NCBI RefSeq assembly: GCF_018294505.1
Contig: NC_057814.1
Location: 34,268,768-34,332,767, forward strand
Source of the DNA: Triticum aestivum
Taxonomy: Eukaryota; Streptophyta; Magnoliopsida; Poales; Poaceae
Direction: 5' to 3'
DNA length: 64,000 bases
This document shows, piece by piece, positions 1 through 9,477 of the stretch (position 1 is the first letter of the stretch; the number at the start of each line of letters is the position of its first letter). Made by a program: the position numbers and the translations under genes. The notes beneath the pieces were generated by a model. The model was given only the letters and a program-made list of their open reading frames with translations. It was not told where the DNA came from and searched no databases.

Positions 1-153
1 CCTAGAAACTCATTCATATAAAAACCCGATCTCTACTCACTGAATATATGCATTGTCTCCATTTGCGAGCATTGCAGGAACTGGAATCAAGAGTATTGGA
101 AAGGGATCTATATCTATATACTGGGCATTGTTGGAGTGAACGTAGGGTTGCCA
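1..153. repeat. Host sequence, copy 1 of a duplicated segment
   Basis: This stretch aligns with 43200-43345 at roughly 80 percent by eye; shared blocks include CTCATTCATAT, GGAACTGGAA, GAGTATTGGAA and GGGCATTGTTGGAGTGA. The similarity stops at the LINE insertion (154) and resumes after it at 18795, where ATGCATTTAT and GTGCAG match 43357 onward. The segment is therefore the pre-insertion locus. No function is recognised. On the minus strand the 43-kb copy is open for about 95 codons, but this copy has stops in the equivalent frame. Confidence 0.75.
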
Positions 154-377
154 GGCACAGCAGTGACCAGATCCACAGAGCAAACTTGAGCACGGGATGG
201 AGCCCAACCCGAGCGACCTCGCTCTCGCTCACACGCCCGCCCTGATCTCCTACCTCCAGCCTCCCCTGCACCTGCTCTGTCCAGATCCGGGATCCTCTCC
301 ACGTCCTCTCAACGCTCGCGTGCTTCTCTTCGCGGAGCGACGCCAGGGCTGCTGATCCTCGACCTCGGCCCGCATCC

Positions 378-1950
378 ATGTCGGTCGCGACGGCGGCTGC
401 CTCTCCTGTCGTGCCGTGCGCCGGCTCCCGGCCCCCCACTGCTTCAGCGCCCGACGCCGCTCTCGCCGCGGCCGCCCTCGCCTCCCGCCGCTCCGACACA
501 GCCATTCATGGGAGAAGGATGTCCCGCGCGCTCCTCGCCAAGGAGGCGACGACGTCCACGACTTCAACCGCGCCCTTCGCTCCGGCTCCACTTGCTGCTC
601 CCGCCTCCAGCCTACCACCGACGGCACCGGCAGCGCCCCACTCCGGCTCGTCCCCGGCCCCGGCAGAACCCCACTCCGACTCGTCGCCTGCAGTGACCCG
701 GTCTATGTCCTGGGCCTCCCTCGCTGACGAGGACAATGAGGATGATGAAGAAGAGTTGGCTCCGCTGACGCCGCCGGCTTTCAAAAGCCCGGTCTCGGCT
801 GCTGACCCGACTGTTCCATGCGTTGGGCACGAGAAGGAGACGAGTGGTGGATGGCAAGAGGTTCTGCTTCGGCGCGGTCGGCGCTGTCAGGCGTCACCAA
901 CACCGGCATTTGCTCCTCGTCCCATCCCTGCCTGGCTCCATGGTCGATGTTGTCAATGCCTCGCCCCTGGACACCGTGCAGCAGTTTGCAGAGATCCTTT
1001 GCGATGCTCCCGTTGCTTGGAGAACGGACATTGGGCGCGCGGGTGCCGCAATCCTTGGCGTCCGCTCAGCTCTTTGGCATGCCTTGTCGCGCCACCACTG
1101 TCTCGCCTCAGCACCGAGCATTGTCAAGCTCCAGCTTCTTCTGGGGGTCCGATGAAATCCACTCTCCCCTACAAAGCGCTTCATCGAGGGTCCTGGGCGT
1201 CGATTGTATCTGATGATGTTGGCTCGGCACCCCCAACCGATGTGATGCTACAGTCCACTTTAGCAACTCAGGCCAAGTTGCTGATGCGTGTTGGGAGCTT
1301 TCTGGAGCGGGCGGAGGCGGCCCTGGACAAGCTCTCTCTTGTGTCGGCTGTGTTGTAGTCCACTCCTACGTCGCGTCCTTCTAGTCAGGTTGATGTTGTT
1401 GGTGGCTCAACGGAGAACAGTGATGAAGAGCTCTATGGTTGTTTCTCCCCTCGAGTTGGGGACAACTTGTCGTCGATGTCTGCTGCTGTAGATTATGCCC
1501 GAGCTTCAACAACTATGTGTGAGACCTGCTTCACCTCAGCCTATGGAGCATGTGGAGGTCGTCTCACTGGTGACCCCTGTTGAGGGGCAGGATTCACCTA
1601 GGTCATGTGAGCAACTAGAGGCGTCCGACTCCATCGTGTCGGTGGTATCTGTGACTGATAATGTTGAGGCAGTCAAGATGTTGGCGTCTGCTCCTTTGGA
1701 GCCCAGCCAGATGGTCGCCATTGTGGAGCGTGAAGGTTCCGATGTTACAGTTACGCACTCGCACGAGACCGTTGGACAGGTTTCTGTGCATGACAAGGTC
1801 AATGATATTCTCTTCCAGATAGAGATTCACAGCTTGCTCAAACGTTTGGAGGCGGCTAGCTCTGGATCTGGCAAGGCGATTGTTGAGGAGGCTCTCAGGA
1901 GCAAGAGAATGAAGAGTGGCGCCACAAGAAAGGCATCCACAGCTGCTTGA
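378..1950 (+). pseudogene. LINE ORF1-like protein with two CCHC zinc knuckles, broken
   Basis: The reading frame runs from 378 to a TAG at 1356-1358. The region is low-complexity (Ala, Pro, Ser) for about 115 residues, has an acidic patch, and then has two adjacent CX2CX4HX4C knuckles at residues 190-225 (CCQCLAPGHRAAVC and CSRCLENGHWARGC). Such paired knuckles bind single-stranded nucleic acid in plant LINE ORF1 and gag proteins. After the TAG the same frame still reads as protein-like sequence for about 45 codons. A frameshift near 1495 then moves it to another frame, which stays open to the stop at 1948-1950. One nonsense change and one frameshift therefore separate this copy from a working one. 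A cellular zinc-finger gene is unlikely given the target duplication around it. Confidence 0.7.
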
Positions 1951-2238
1951 TGGATGGTCATCAGTCTGTTGGGTTGTCCTTATGGTCTGAGTTGTCACCG
2001 CGGATTTGGTGGCGCACGTGGTCTTCGGCCGTGTTATTCTTGGGAGTTTCTTTGCGATGTAGCAGTGTGGGGGTTGGTGGTCGCTATGTGTTGGGTATGG
2101 TTGTCGGGTTGATCGCGTGTTTACGGGGTTACATGCTTCGTGAGTAGTCCACATGTGGTTGATTTGTATCGGTTTTCACCCGGTTTTCCATTGATTAACT
2201 GGGCAATTCTCTTCTGCTTAATTAATCGATGAGGCAAA
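1951..2238. other. 3' untranslated part of the retroposon
   Basis: No gene is seen. This is the 3' tail of the retroposon up to the CACTA-1 insertion point; its last bases pair with 18757-18770 on the other side of CACTA-1. Confidence 0.5.
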
Positions 2239-2263
2239 CACTAGTAGAAAATAGGCCATTTGT

Positions 2264-2452
2264 CCCGGTTCATAAGGCCCATCTGCCCCGGTTGGGGAAC
2301 CGGGACTAAAGGGTCGTTACTAATGCCCTAGGCCTTTAGTCCCGGTTCTTATGCCAACCGGGACAGATGGGCCTCCACGTGGCCGCTCCGGCGAGCCCAC
2401 GCAGGAGGGCCTTTGGTCCCGGTTGGTGGCACCAACCGGGACCAATAAGCTT
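2264..2452. repeat. CACTA-1 left subterminal palindrome cluster
   Basis: At least four inverted motifs of the type TTTAGTCCCGGTT and AACCGGGAC(T/C)AAA, several forming 30-40 bp hairpins. In En/Spm such subterminal motifs are the binding sites of TNPA. The motif is repeated in all three CACTA elements here. Confidence 0.85.
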
Positions 2453-2602
2453 CCACGCGTCAGCATTTCAGGGGCTGTTTTTTTTAAAGGAGGTGGTTTA
2501 GGTGTTTTGGGGGTTAATTTAGGTTGTTATAGGTAGCTAATAGAGAGATGTGTCCTCTCTTATCTCCGTGTTACTGCTACTGCTATGCCTAAACATGACT
2601 TA

Positions 2603-2718
2603 GATTGAAGTGGGGCAACATGTGGTGCATGTCGAAAGTAATACTAATCCTAACTTGATCAAGTTTGGATTGTACTACTTTCGACATGCACCACATGCAT
2701 GTTGCCTTCACTTCAATC
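2603..2718. ncRNA. Long hairpin locus in CACTA-1 (possible small-RNA precursor)
   Basis: Two arms of about 56 bp (2603-2658 and 2661-2718) are reverse complements with few mismatches and almost no loop; both carry TTTCGACATGCACCACATG or its complement. The hairpin sits downstream of the B3-like gene and just inside the subterminal repeats, as the 40164-40337 hairpin does in CACTA-3. A transcript would fold into a single long stem suitable for Dicer-like processing. Rice miR820 is a known CACTA-borne microRNA, so this is plausible, but expression cannot be seen from sequence. Confidence 0.55.
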
Positions 2719-2993
2719 CAATCCATGTTCATTTCACCCACAGATATATAATAACTCTTCATGCTCGCATCATGCATCATCATAATAACAAGTCCTACTA
2801 ATCATCATCATACAACTTCTACTCGTTATTAATAACAAGTCATACGATCATCATCCTGATAGTCATCGAACCAACCCTACTTAATTGTTCTTAGCACATG
2901 ATTATCGGTATTATGCAGGACCTAAATACCCTATTTAAGGTAAAATAGCATAAAACAATATAGACCTTGACTCTCCATTATGGAGAATGGAGA

Positions 2994-4150
2994 TCATCCT
3001 GTCTCCAATTCTTGCGCGGCGCTTCCTTTTGCTTCCAAGAACCTCCTTACGACTGTCCATACATTTTTTTTCCATTCTCTGATTAGCATGTCTCCACTTC
3101 TTTTAGGAATCCGGTATGGACAGTTGAGATTCGTAGGATGACCTGGATATATGTTCAAAACACGAAGGCTGCCATTCTGATACATCAAATGAGGCACACA
3201 ATCCTCTAGGATTCTCTGTTGAAAAACATAGTAATAACTTCATAGTTAGCAATGATGTACTAGTTTTAGAAGTATGCAAAAGATGCACGGATGTCATAAT
3301 AGTAAACCATCTTACCAGGATATCTCCATGGTAGTTACCGTAGTTCAACACGTGCACTAGTGGCACGTATTGACCATAATGTTGAGGAGTTTGATTGTAG
3401 ATATTGTAATTCTCAAGATCAGTACAAAATCCGACCAGATGATTTTTCTCCTGATAAGTTAACTCGGAGCCATCGGTGTAATGGGTTTTGTCTACCATGT
3501 TCCGCACATTGTTTGAACAATCAAAATAAGCTGTCAATGGAAATAAGCTGTCAACTATTTTGAAATAAACAATATAAATTAGTTAATAATTAACTATGTT
3601 TGAGAAACTCACATAGCGGTAGAACTAGAGGCGTATCAACAAGGACCCAAATGTCCATATTGTCTTGATCGATGTCAGGATCACCAAGATCCATGGTGAC
3701 AAACATACCCTCATCAAAACCATACATCTTGCAAAATGCTTCCCAATTTTTGCAACCAAAATGGGTTACGCTCTCAGCATTATACAGATTTACTTCAAAA
3801 TCCACATCATGATGGGTCCTTAGGTGAATTTTCTTCGTTTCAAAATTTGCATGGTCTTCAAAATCCATCCTCTCCAAGACATAGTGTCTTGCATGGCATG
3901 GGATAAGCTATACTCGAATTGTAAAAGATGAAAATTATACGTTGAAATAGTTGAAGTCATGCTTAATTACGAAAAAAACACTTGTCGCCGTTGCGTACCG
4001 TTTCAATATCGAAGGTCTCCTCGAGCTTAATGCTGAAGCGCCGATCATCGTCCAGGTGAGGCCTGTCGCACAAACCTCGATCGTCGTGGCACCAGCCGCA
4101 CTAACCCCGGGAGACTTTCGTCGTCCGATGACGACATTTCCTACGTTCAT
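2994..4150 (-). pseudogene. B3-domain-like second gene of CACTA-1, 3' exons, broken
   Basis: Four coding blocks lie in order on the minus strand. They are 4150-3940 (an ATG-containing exon matching CACTA-3 at 38593), about 3900-3590 (the best B3-like block, with hydrophobic beta-strand spacing and the conserved stretch WEAFCKMYGFDEGM), 3537-3322 (ends in a GTAAG donor) and 3215-2994 (a second domain, DCVPHLMYQNGSLRVL). The equivalents in CACTA-3 have the same order and splice positions. B3 domains bind DNA in plant transcription factors; here the protein may take the role that TNPA has in En/Spm. Frameshifts in the first and last exons break it. The B3 assignment rests on pattern only. Confidence 0.55.
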
Positions 4151-4287
4151 AATTCAAAGATTAAACTTGTACAATTAAATATATGTAGTACAAAAACTAA
4201 ATTAGATGATTATTATTCATCACGGGTTGACTATCGGTTTGTTGAGTCTTTTCTTGAAAACTCTCAGCTCACGTGGTGTATACATTC

Positions 4288-4580
4288 GACTGTTGGTGAT
4301 GGTCGCTCCTCCATTTGTCCCCGAGTGCATTACACCAAAATGTCTAGCACACGGGAACGAAGGAGAAGTGACCCCCACGACAACAGTTGGGATTCTTCGT
4401 CCTCTCATATATATATATGGTGGAACTCTCCCTCACTGATTCCTCTCTGACATTTGTGACCGTCGGTGATGGTAGCTCCTCCTTTCGTTCCCGAGTGCAT
4501 TACACCAAATTGTCTAGCACACGGGAATGAAGGAGAAGCTACCCCACGACAATAGTCAGGATTCTTGGTCCTCTCATATA
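4288..4580. repeat. Tandem duplication, each unit a hairpin
   Basis: Two units about 170 bp apart share GGTGATGGT, CCGAGTGCATTACACCAAA and CTAGCACACGGGAA. Each contains an inverted repeat: 4305-4328 with 4347-4367, and 4471-4498 with 4517-4543. The second stem is about 27 bp with a 19-base loop. The region lies in the upstream part of the B3-like gene. Confidence 0.65.
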
Positions 4581-4995
4581 TGGTGGAGACTCGACAGATT
4601 TAAAGTCAACCCGAAATATCGTTTAATTATCTTTCTAAAAAAGGATTTGGCTGGTTTCACCTCGAGGTCGGAGGGGGTCGGTGACGGGGACGGCGGCGGG
4701 GATGATGGAGGGGGGCTCCTAGATTTCTACGACAACAAAAACCCTATAAGCTATCAACTAATCATATGCATACGCCTTGCATAGTGCTCTCCAATTTTAG
4801 CATTCAAAGTAGGAGTAGTTTTCCAATTGGAGCATTCAATAAGCAAAACCAAATCGTAAAATAAAGTAGTATTCAAATTAGCATGCATTCAATTATAAGC
4901 AAAACTACATCATCTCTTCCGTCCGTACATCGTCGAATATTATCACTAATACACCTCGAATACTATCATACATATATATAGCATCGCTAGTACAG
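4581..4995. other. AT-rich part of the CACTA-1 second gene, likely intron
   Basis: No coding block is recognised. Short direct repeats (for example TCCAATT with GCATTCAA) and a GC-rich patch at 4660-4715 are present. By position it lies between two exons of the minus-strand gene. Confidence 0.35.
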
Positions 4996-5430
4996 CTAGA
5001 ACCGTAGCGCCCGACGGGTATCGGCGCGGGCGGTGGACACCCAAAGGGAAGGAACCATCACAGGATCATAGCTCCAGTGAGATCCCTGAAGAACCTGCCA
5101 GGTATTGTCGAACCTGCCCTCCAATGCAACCATGTAGCGACGGACGTGCTCGTCCTCCTCGCTGACACGGTGACGTACCACCTCCGCGGTGTCCGGAAGC
5201 CTAGGCACCGTCACTGGCCCACGCGACCGCCACCAAACAAGGATCGGGTCAACGACGAGCTAGCTCCTCACCAACCTACGCCCCTCGGAAGGTAGCACCT
5301 CCCAAAACCAGCCCGGCGGAGCCCAGTCCCGGAATGGACTCTTTGATCAAGCCGGCCTCCTCCGCCGAGTCGACGACGAGGATGCGGGATAGGCATCGTC
5401 GACGTCGATGCGGGAATAATTGCTTGAACT
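4996..5430 (-). pseudogene. Upstream exon of the CACTA-1 second gene
   Basis: The minus strand is open from 5214 to 4996 and encodes a 72-residue block with a charged motif, HVRRYMVALEGRFDNTW. Upstream to about 5430 the same strand has Ser- and Asp-rich coding-like sequence with frame breaks. From its place between the leader and the B3-like exons I infer that it is an exon of the same transposon gene. I do not recognise a domain. CACTA-3 seems to lack this exon. Confidence 0.4.
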
Positions 5431-5439
5431 AAAAAAATA

Positions 5440-5990
5440 AACTAGTTCTATTAATTTTCTTGCTAAAAATAAACTACTTCTATAGTAAAATAAAGTAGTT
5501 TTATTAAATCAACTAGTTCAACTACTAATTAAGAACTTACTATAAATAAAATAAAGTAGTACTTACTAAAAATAAACTACTTCTATATATAGTAAAATAA
5601 AGTAGTTTTATTAAATCAACTAGTTCAACTACTAAGCACTTACTATAAATAAAATAAAGTAGTACTTACTAAAAATAAACTACTTCTATATATAGTAAAA
5701 TAAAGTAGGTTTATTAAATCAACAAGTTCAACTACTAAGCGCTTACTATAAATAAAATAAAGTAGTACTTACTAAAAATAAACTACTTCTATATATAGTA
5801 AAATAAAGTAGTTTTATTAAATCAACTAGTTCAACTACTAAGCACTTACTATAAATAAAATAAAGTAGTACTTACTAAAAATAAACTACTTCTATAGTAA
5901 AATAAAGTAGTTTTATTAAATCAACTAGTTCAACTACTAAGCACTTACTATAAATAAAATAAAGTAGTACTTACTAAAAATAAACTTGTT
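5440..5990. repeat. 103-bp tandem array
   Basis: About five units of roughly 103 bp, each with ACTTACTAAAAATAAACTAC, AGTAAAATAAAGTAGTTTTA and AATCAACTAGTTCAACTACT; CTTCTATATATAG recurs at 5581, 5684 and 5787. The reverse-complement theme AACTAGTTTATTTTTAGTAA recurs in CACTA-3 (37905-38560) at the same place in the second gene. Confidence 0.85.
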
Positions 5991-6074
5991 TAACTAGTTC
6001 TATTATTTATCGACCCCCCCCTCATGTCGAAGTTATCGGGGAGGGGGTATATCGACAACGACATACCCGATAAA

Positions 6075-6235
6075 AAATAAGAAGAGGAAGAAGAAGAAAA
6101 AAAAGAGGAGAAGAAGAAAAAAAAGGAGAAGAAGAAGGAATAGAGGAGCAGAAGAACATCTATTTTTTCTTCTGCTCCTCTATTCCTTCTCCTTCTCCTC
6201 TTTTTTTCTTCTTCTTCGTCCTCTTCTTATTTTTC
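6075..6235. repeat. Purine/pyrimidine inverted repeat
   Basis: A purine-only arm (6075-6156, rich in AAG) faces a pyrimidine-only arm (6166-6235). Most of the arms can pair, including AGAGGAGCAGAAGAA with TTCTTCTGCTCCTCT. It occupies the position that the 1.1-kb purine tract has in CACTA-2. Confidence 0.8.
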
Positions 6236-6745
6236 TTCTTCTTCCTTCTTCCTCTTTTCTTCCTTTTTTCTTCTTTCCTTAATTTCTTTCCTCGACGACC
6301 CTAACCCTAAACAGTACAACTAACTACAACGACTTCGCTTGCATACATATGAACAAATATGATCGATCATCTATGAACAATATAAAAACATCATATGATA
6401 TAAGAACAAAAAAATCACATCTATGAACAAAAAAAATCATCTAATCATTTTTTTTACGGCGGCCACGGCGGCGGCGGCGGGGGGCAGGGCAGGGGGCCGG
6501 GGCTCACTGGGGGCGGCGTCGGCAACGGCGTCGGGGCAGGGGCGGCGCGGACCGGGGCGGTGACGACGCGGGGCGCCGCGGCGATGGCGTCGGGGCAGGG
6601 GCGGCGCGCGGCGACGGCGTTGGGGCAGGGGGCGACGGCGTCGAGGCAGGGGCGCGCACGGGGACGGCGTCGGGGCAGGGGAGCACGCGGTGACGGCGTC
6701 GGGGTAGTGGGAAGAAGAACTGAACCGAAAATTTCACAAGTGTGG
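6236..6745 (-). other. Leader of the CACTA-1 second gene (CG-rich repeat leader)
   Basis: On the minus strand, downstream of the TATA box at 6748, lies a CG-rich simple repeat (6454-6700; CCCGACGCCGTC and GCCGCCGCC units) that can be read as Pro/Ala/Arg in several frames. CACTA-2 (24660-24905) and CACTA-3 (37620-37820) have similar CG-rich leaders directly after the second-gene TATA box, so it is probably transcribed 5' leader. I do not call a protein here. Confidence 0.45.
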
Positions 6746-6747
6746 CT

Positions 6748-6754
6748 TATATAG
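6748..6754 (-). promoter_or_regulatory. TATA box of the CACTA-1 second gene
   Basis: The minus strand reads GTCTATATAAGCC, directly next to the internal palindrome cluster. The same arrangement is seen at 24623 (CACTA-2) and 37562 (CACTA-3). Confidence 0.6.
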
Positions 6755-6761
6755 ACAGACT

Positions 6762-7005
6762 TTTGGTCCCGGTTCGTGGCAGCAACCGGGACCAAAGCAC
6801 CCCTTTAGTCCCGGTTGGAGCCACCAATCGGGACCAAAGGTCGCTTTTCAGCAGCCCAAAGGGCGGGAAGCAGAGGCCTTTGGTCCCGGTTGGTGGCACA
6901 AACCGGGACTAAAGGGTGCGCATTGGTACCGGTTGTTGGCATGAACCGGTACCAATGTATGCCTTTAGTACCGGTTGGTGGCACTAACCGGGACTAAAGG
7001 CCTTG
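6762..7005. repeat. CACTA-1 internal palindrome cluster
   Basis: Five or so hairpin motifs mixing TTTGGTCCCGGTT, TTTAGTCCCGGTT and TTGGTACCGGTT with their complements. They lie between the second-gene TATA box and the divergent snRNA-type promoter at 7034. If the terminal repeats bind TNPA or the B3-like protein, these would bind it too. Confidence 0.85.
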
Positions 7006-7033
7006 TGCTGCCCGCATCGCGGCACGAAAGTTT

Positions 7034-7077
7034 AGTCCCACCTCGCTAGCTGAGGGAGCTCGAGAGGGGTTTATAAG
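7034..7077 (+). promoter_or_regulatory. snRNA-type promoter, module A (USE plus TATA, 24-bp gap)
   Basis: AGTCCCACCTCG (7034-7045) differs by one base from the plant snRNA upstream sequence element (RTCCCACATCG). TTTATAAG follows at 7070 after exactly 24 bp, the spacing of plant Pol III U6 promoters; Pol II snRNA genes have about 10 bp more. An inverted repeat (AGCTCGAGAGGG at 7057, CCCTCTCGAGCT at 7092) flanks the TATA box. The same module occurs three more times in the window. Confidence 0.7.
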
Positions 7078-7100
7078 CCCCACTCCCGCTGCCCTCTCGA

Positions 7101-7245
7101 GCTCCTCTCAAATGCAGGCTTTCGGCCCTAAACACACTGTATCTGCCTGTGGGCCTATTGGGCCTTCTATGGGCCTGAATCCTGGCCCATGGGTGGGTTT
7201 CTAGTCGTATTCAGGCCGTGGTGGCCCAGTAGGTGGCGTTTTTTT
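7101..7245 (+). ncRNA. Predicted Pol III hairpin RNA A
   Basis: By analogy with U6 genes the start is about 31 bases after the first T of the TATA box, at G7101. The RNA would begin GCTCCTCTCAAATGCAGGCTT, shared with RNA B apart from the window ends, and finish in T7 (7239-7245), a Pol III terminator. A stem forms between CCTATTGGGCC (7154-7164) plus GGCCTGAAT and ATTCAGGCC (7209-7217) plus GGCCCAGTAGG (7223-7233). The length is about 142 nt. There is no match to a snRNA or snoRNA that I know. Confidence 0.55.
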
Positions 7246-7690
7246 AATTTTTCCCAGTTTATTTCTTTTCTTTTTTGCTTTATTTATTTTATTTTATTTA
7301 CTTACAACAAAATAATTCTTTATTTTATTTTGTTTTGTTTCTAATTACTTATTTATTTTATGATAATTCTTTTTGCTATTAAAGTTTCTAACAAAAAAAG
7401 TTCTTTATGAAAATTCTTTTTGCTTTTAATGATTTTGAACAGAAAAAACTTTGATAATTTTAGTTGCATCAATTTTATATAATTTTAGTTTCAGTAATAC
7501 TAGAGGTTGCTTATAATGTTTTGAACAGAAAATACGTTGATAATTTTAGTTTCATAAAGTTTATTTATGTTGTTAAAGTTTATTTTATTTTGTTTCTACT
7601 TATATATTTTATTAAAGTTTATTTTATTCTGTTTCTAATTAATTTTTTTAATAATATTTTTTAGTTTCCATGCATTTACTGATTATTTTG
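7246..7690. repeat. AT-rich repeat region beyond TNP2 in CACTA-1
   Basis: Low-complexity T/A-rich sequence with recurring TTATTTTATTTTGTTTC and TAAAGTTTATTTTA. The inverse complement of the same theme lies at 23850-24115 in CACTA-2 in the equivalent position, between TNP2 and the hairpin-RNA gene. No gene. Confidence 0.6.
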
Positions 7691-7704
7691 AGCTATAAGA
7701 CCCT

Positions 7705-7945
7705 GAAATTGAAAAGCACTACAAATGAACTCTGAATAGGTTGAAAGTTGGCATGGTATCATCATTTCACCCACATAGCATGTGCAAGAAAGTATAGAGG
7801 GTTACGGCAAAAACTAGATGCACTTCGTGTACAAAACGGACAATCTGTTTCGAAGTATCAGGATTTCATACGAAAACTCGTCTGTTACAACAGGCATTTA
7901 AAATGAACTACGAAAAGGTTGAAAGTTCGCATGGTATCATCATAA
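7705..7945 (+). repeat. Partial copy of the 342-bp repeat unit of CACTA-3
   Basis: Contains TTGGCATGGTATCATCATTTCACCC, TAGCATGTGCAAG and the block GTTACGGCAAAAAC followed by TGCACTTCGTGTACAAA, in the same order as the tandem array at 35500-37010. A second partial copy starts near 7900 (GAAAGTTCGCATGGTATCATCAT). It lies just beyond the TNP2 stop codon. Confidence 0.8.
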
Positions 7946-9477
7946 TAGTTGTGGAGAGAAAGTCTTCACTTTTTTTCGCTTGTGTGCTTTGCTTATTGCG
8001 TCGTAACCATGGATAATCTTCATTGTTTATCAGGATGCTTGGGTCAGCCTTGACTTTGAAGGAAGGAATTTCATGAAACTTTTCATAATCTTCAGACTTG
8101 TCTGTCTTGCCCTCCACTCCCACAATGTCCCTTTTTCCTAAAAGAACTATGTGGCGCTTTGGCTCATCGTATGATGTATTCGCTTCCTTATCTTTTCTTT
8201 TTCTCGGTTTGGTAGACATGTCCTTCACATAGATAACCTGTGCCACATCATTGGCTAGGACGAATGGTTCGTCAGTGTACCCAAGATTGTTCAGATCCAC
8301 TGTTGTCATTCCGTACTGTGGGTCTACCTATACCCCGCCTCCTGACAGATTGACCCATTTGCACTTAAACAAAGGGACCTTAAAATCATGTCCGTAGTCA
8401 AGTTCCCATATGTCCATTATGTAACCATAATATGTGTCCTTTCCCCTCTCGGTTGCTGCATCAAAGCGGACAGCGCTGTTTTGGTTGGTGCTCTTTTGAT
8501 CTTGGGCGATCGTGTAAAATGTATTCCCATTTATCTCGTATCCTTTGTAAGTCAATACAGTCGAAGATGGTCCCCTGGACAACGAGTACAGCTCATCACA
8601 AACAGTGGTGTCACCTCTGAGATGTGTTTCCAACCAACTACTGAAAGTCATGATGTGTTCACATGTAATCCAGTCGTCACACTGCTCCGGGTGTTTGGAG
8701 CGCAGACTGTTCTTGTGTTCATCGACATACGGGGTCACCAAGGTAGAGTTCTGTAGAACTTTGTAGTGTGCTTGAGACCAAGAATGCTCGTCCCTGCATA
8801 TTATTGAGTCTGCTCCTAGCGTGCCTTTTCCAGTCAGTCTCCCATCATACCGCGATTTAGGGAGACCTACCTTCTTAAGGTCAGGAATGAAGTCAACACA
8901 AAACCCAATGACATCCTCTGTTTGATGGCCCATGGAGATGCTTCCTTCTGGCCTAGCACGGTTACGGACATATTTATTTAGGACTCCCATGAACCTCTCA
9001 AAGGGGAACATATTGTGTAGAAATACGGGGCCCAGAATGACAATCTCGTCGACTAGATGAACTAGGACGTGCGTCATGATATTGAAGAAGGATGGTGGGA
9101 ACACCAGCTCGAAACTGACAAGACATTGCGCCACATCACTCCTTAGCCTTGGTATGATTTCTGGATCGATCACCTTTTGAGAGATTGCATTGAGGAATGC
9201 ACATAGCTTCACAATGGCTAATCGGACGTTTTCCGGTAGAAGCCCCCTCAATGCAACCGGAAGCAGTTGCGTCATAATCACGTGGCAGTCATGAGACTTT
9301 AGGTTCTGGAACTTTTTCTCTGGAATATTTATTATTCCCTTTATATTCGACGAGAAGCCGGTCGGGACCTTCATACTGAGCAGGCATTCAAAAAAGATTT
9401 CCTTCTCTTCTTTGGTAAGAGCGTAGCTGGCAGGACCTTCGTACTGCTTTGGAGGCATGCCGTCTTTTTCGTGGTGC
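7908..9477 (-). pseudogene. TNP2 transposase, C-terminal part (CACTA-1)
   Basis: On the minus strand 9477-8328 encodes the C-terminal half of a TNP2-type transposase. It has the region equivalent to DUF4218 (FPPSFFNIMTHVLVHLVDE and FERFMGVL) and then the YGYIMDIWELDYGHDF block of DUF4216. A TAG at 8325-8327 interrupts it, and the same frame continues to 7908. It aligns along its length with the CACTA-2 protein from about residue 620 on. The N-terminal half lies at 17180-18066, beyond the inserted retrotransposon. About 300 residues corresponding to CACTA-2 21120-22040, including the Transposase_21 core with its acidic motif, are absent. The gene is therefore dead by insertion, deletion and a nonsense change. 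Confidence 0.9.

Noticed and set aside
378..1358. Cellular zinc-finger protein gene
   Set aside because: It lies inside a segment bounded by a 14-bp target duplication and an A tail, and is followed by a broken continuation.
5440..5990. CRISPR-like or satellite array
   Set aside because: Simple 103-bp AT-rich tandem repeat confined to a transposon intron.
6454..6795. Pro/Ala/Arg-rich frames on the minus strand
   Set aside because: CG-rich simple repeat with several frames open; kept only as a probable leader.
7034..7077. Reading the USE/TATA module as an ordinary Pol II promoter
   Set aside because: Possible, but the 24-bp gap in all four copies and the T6/T7 run after each hairpin fit Pol III better. 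It was not excluded.
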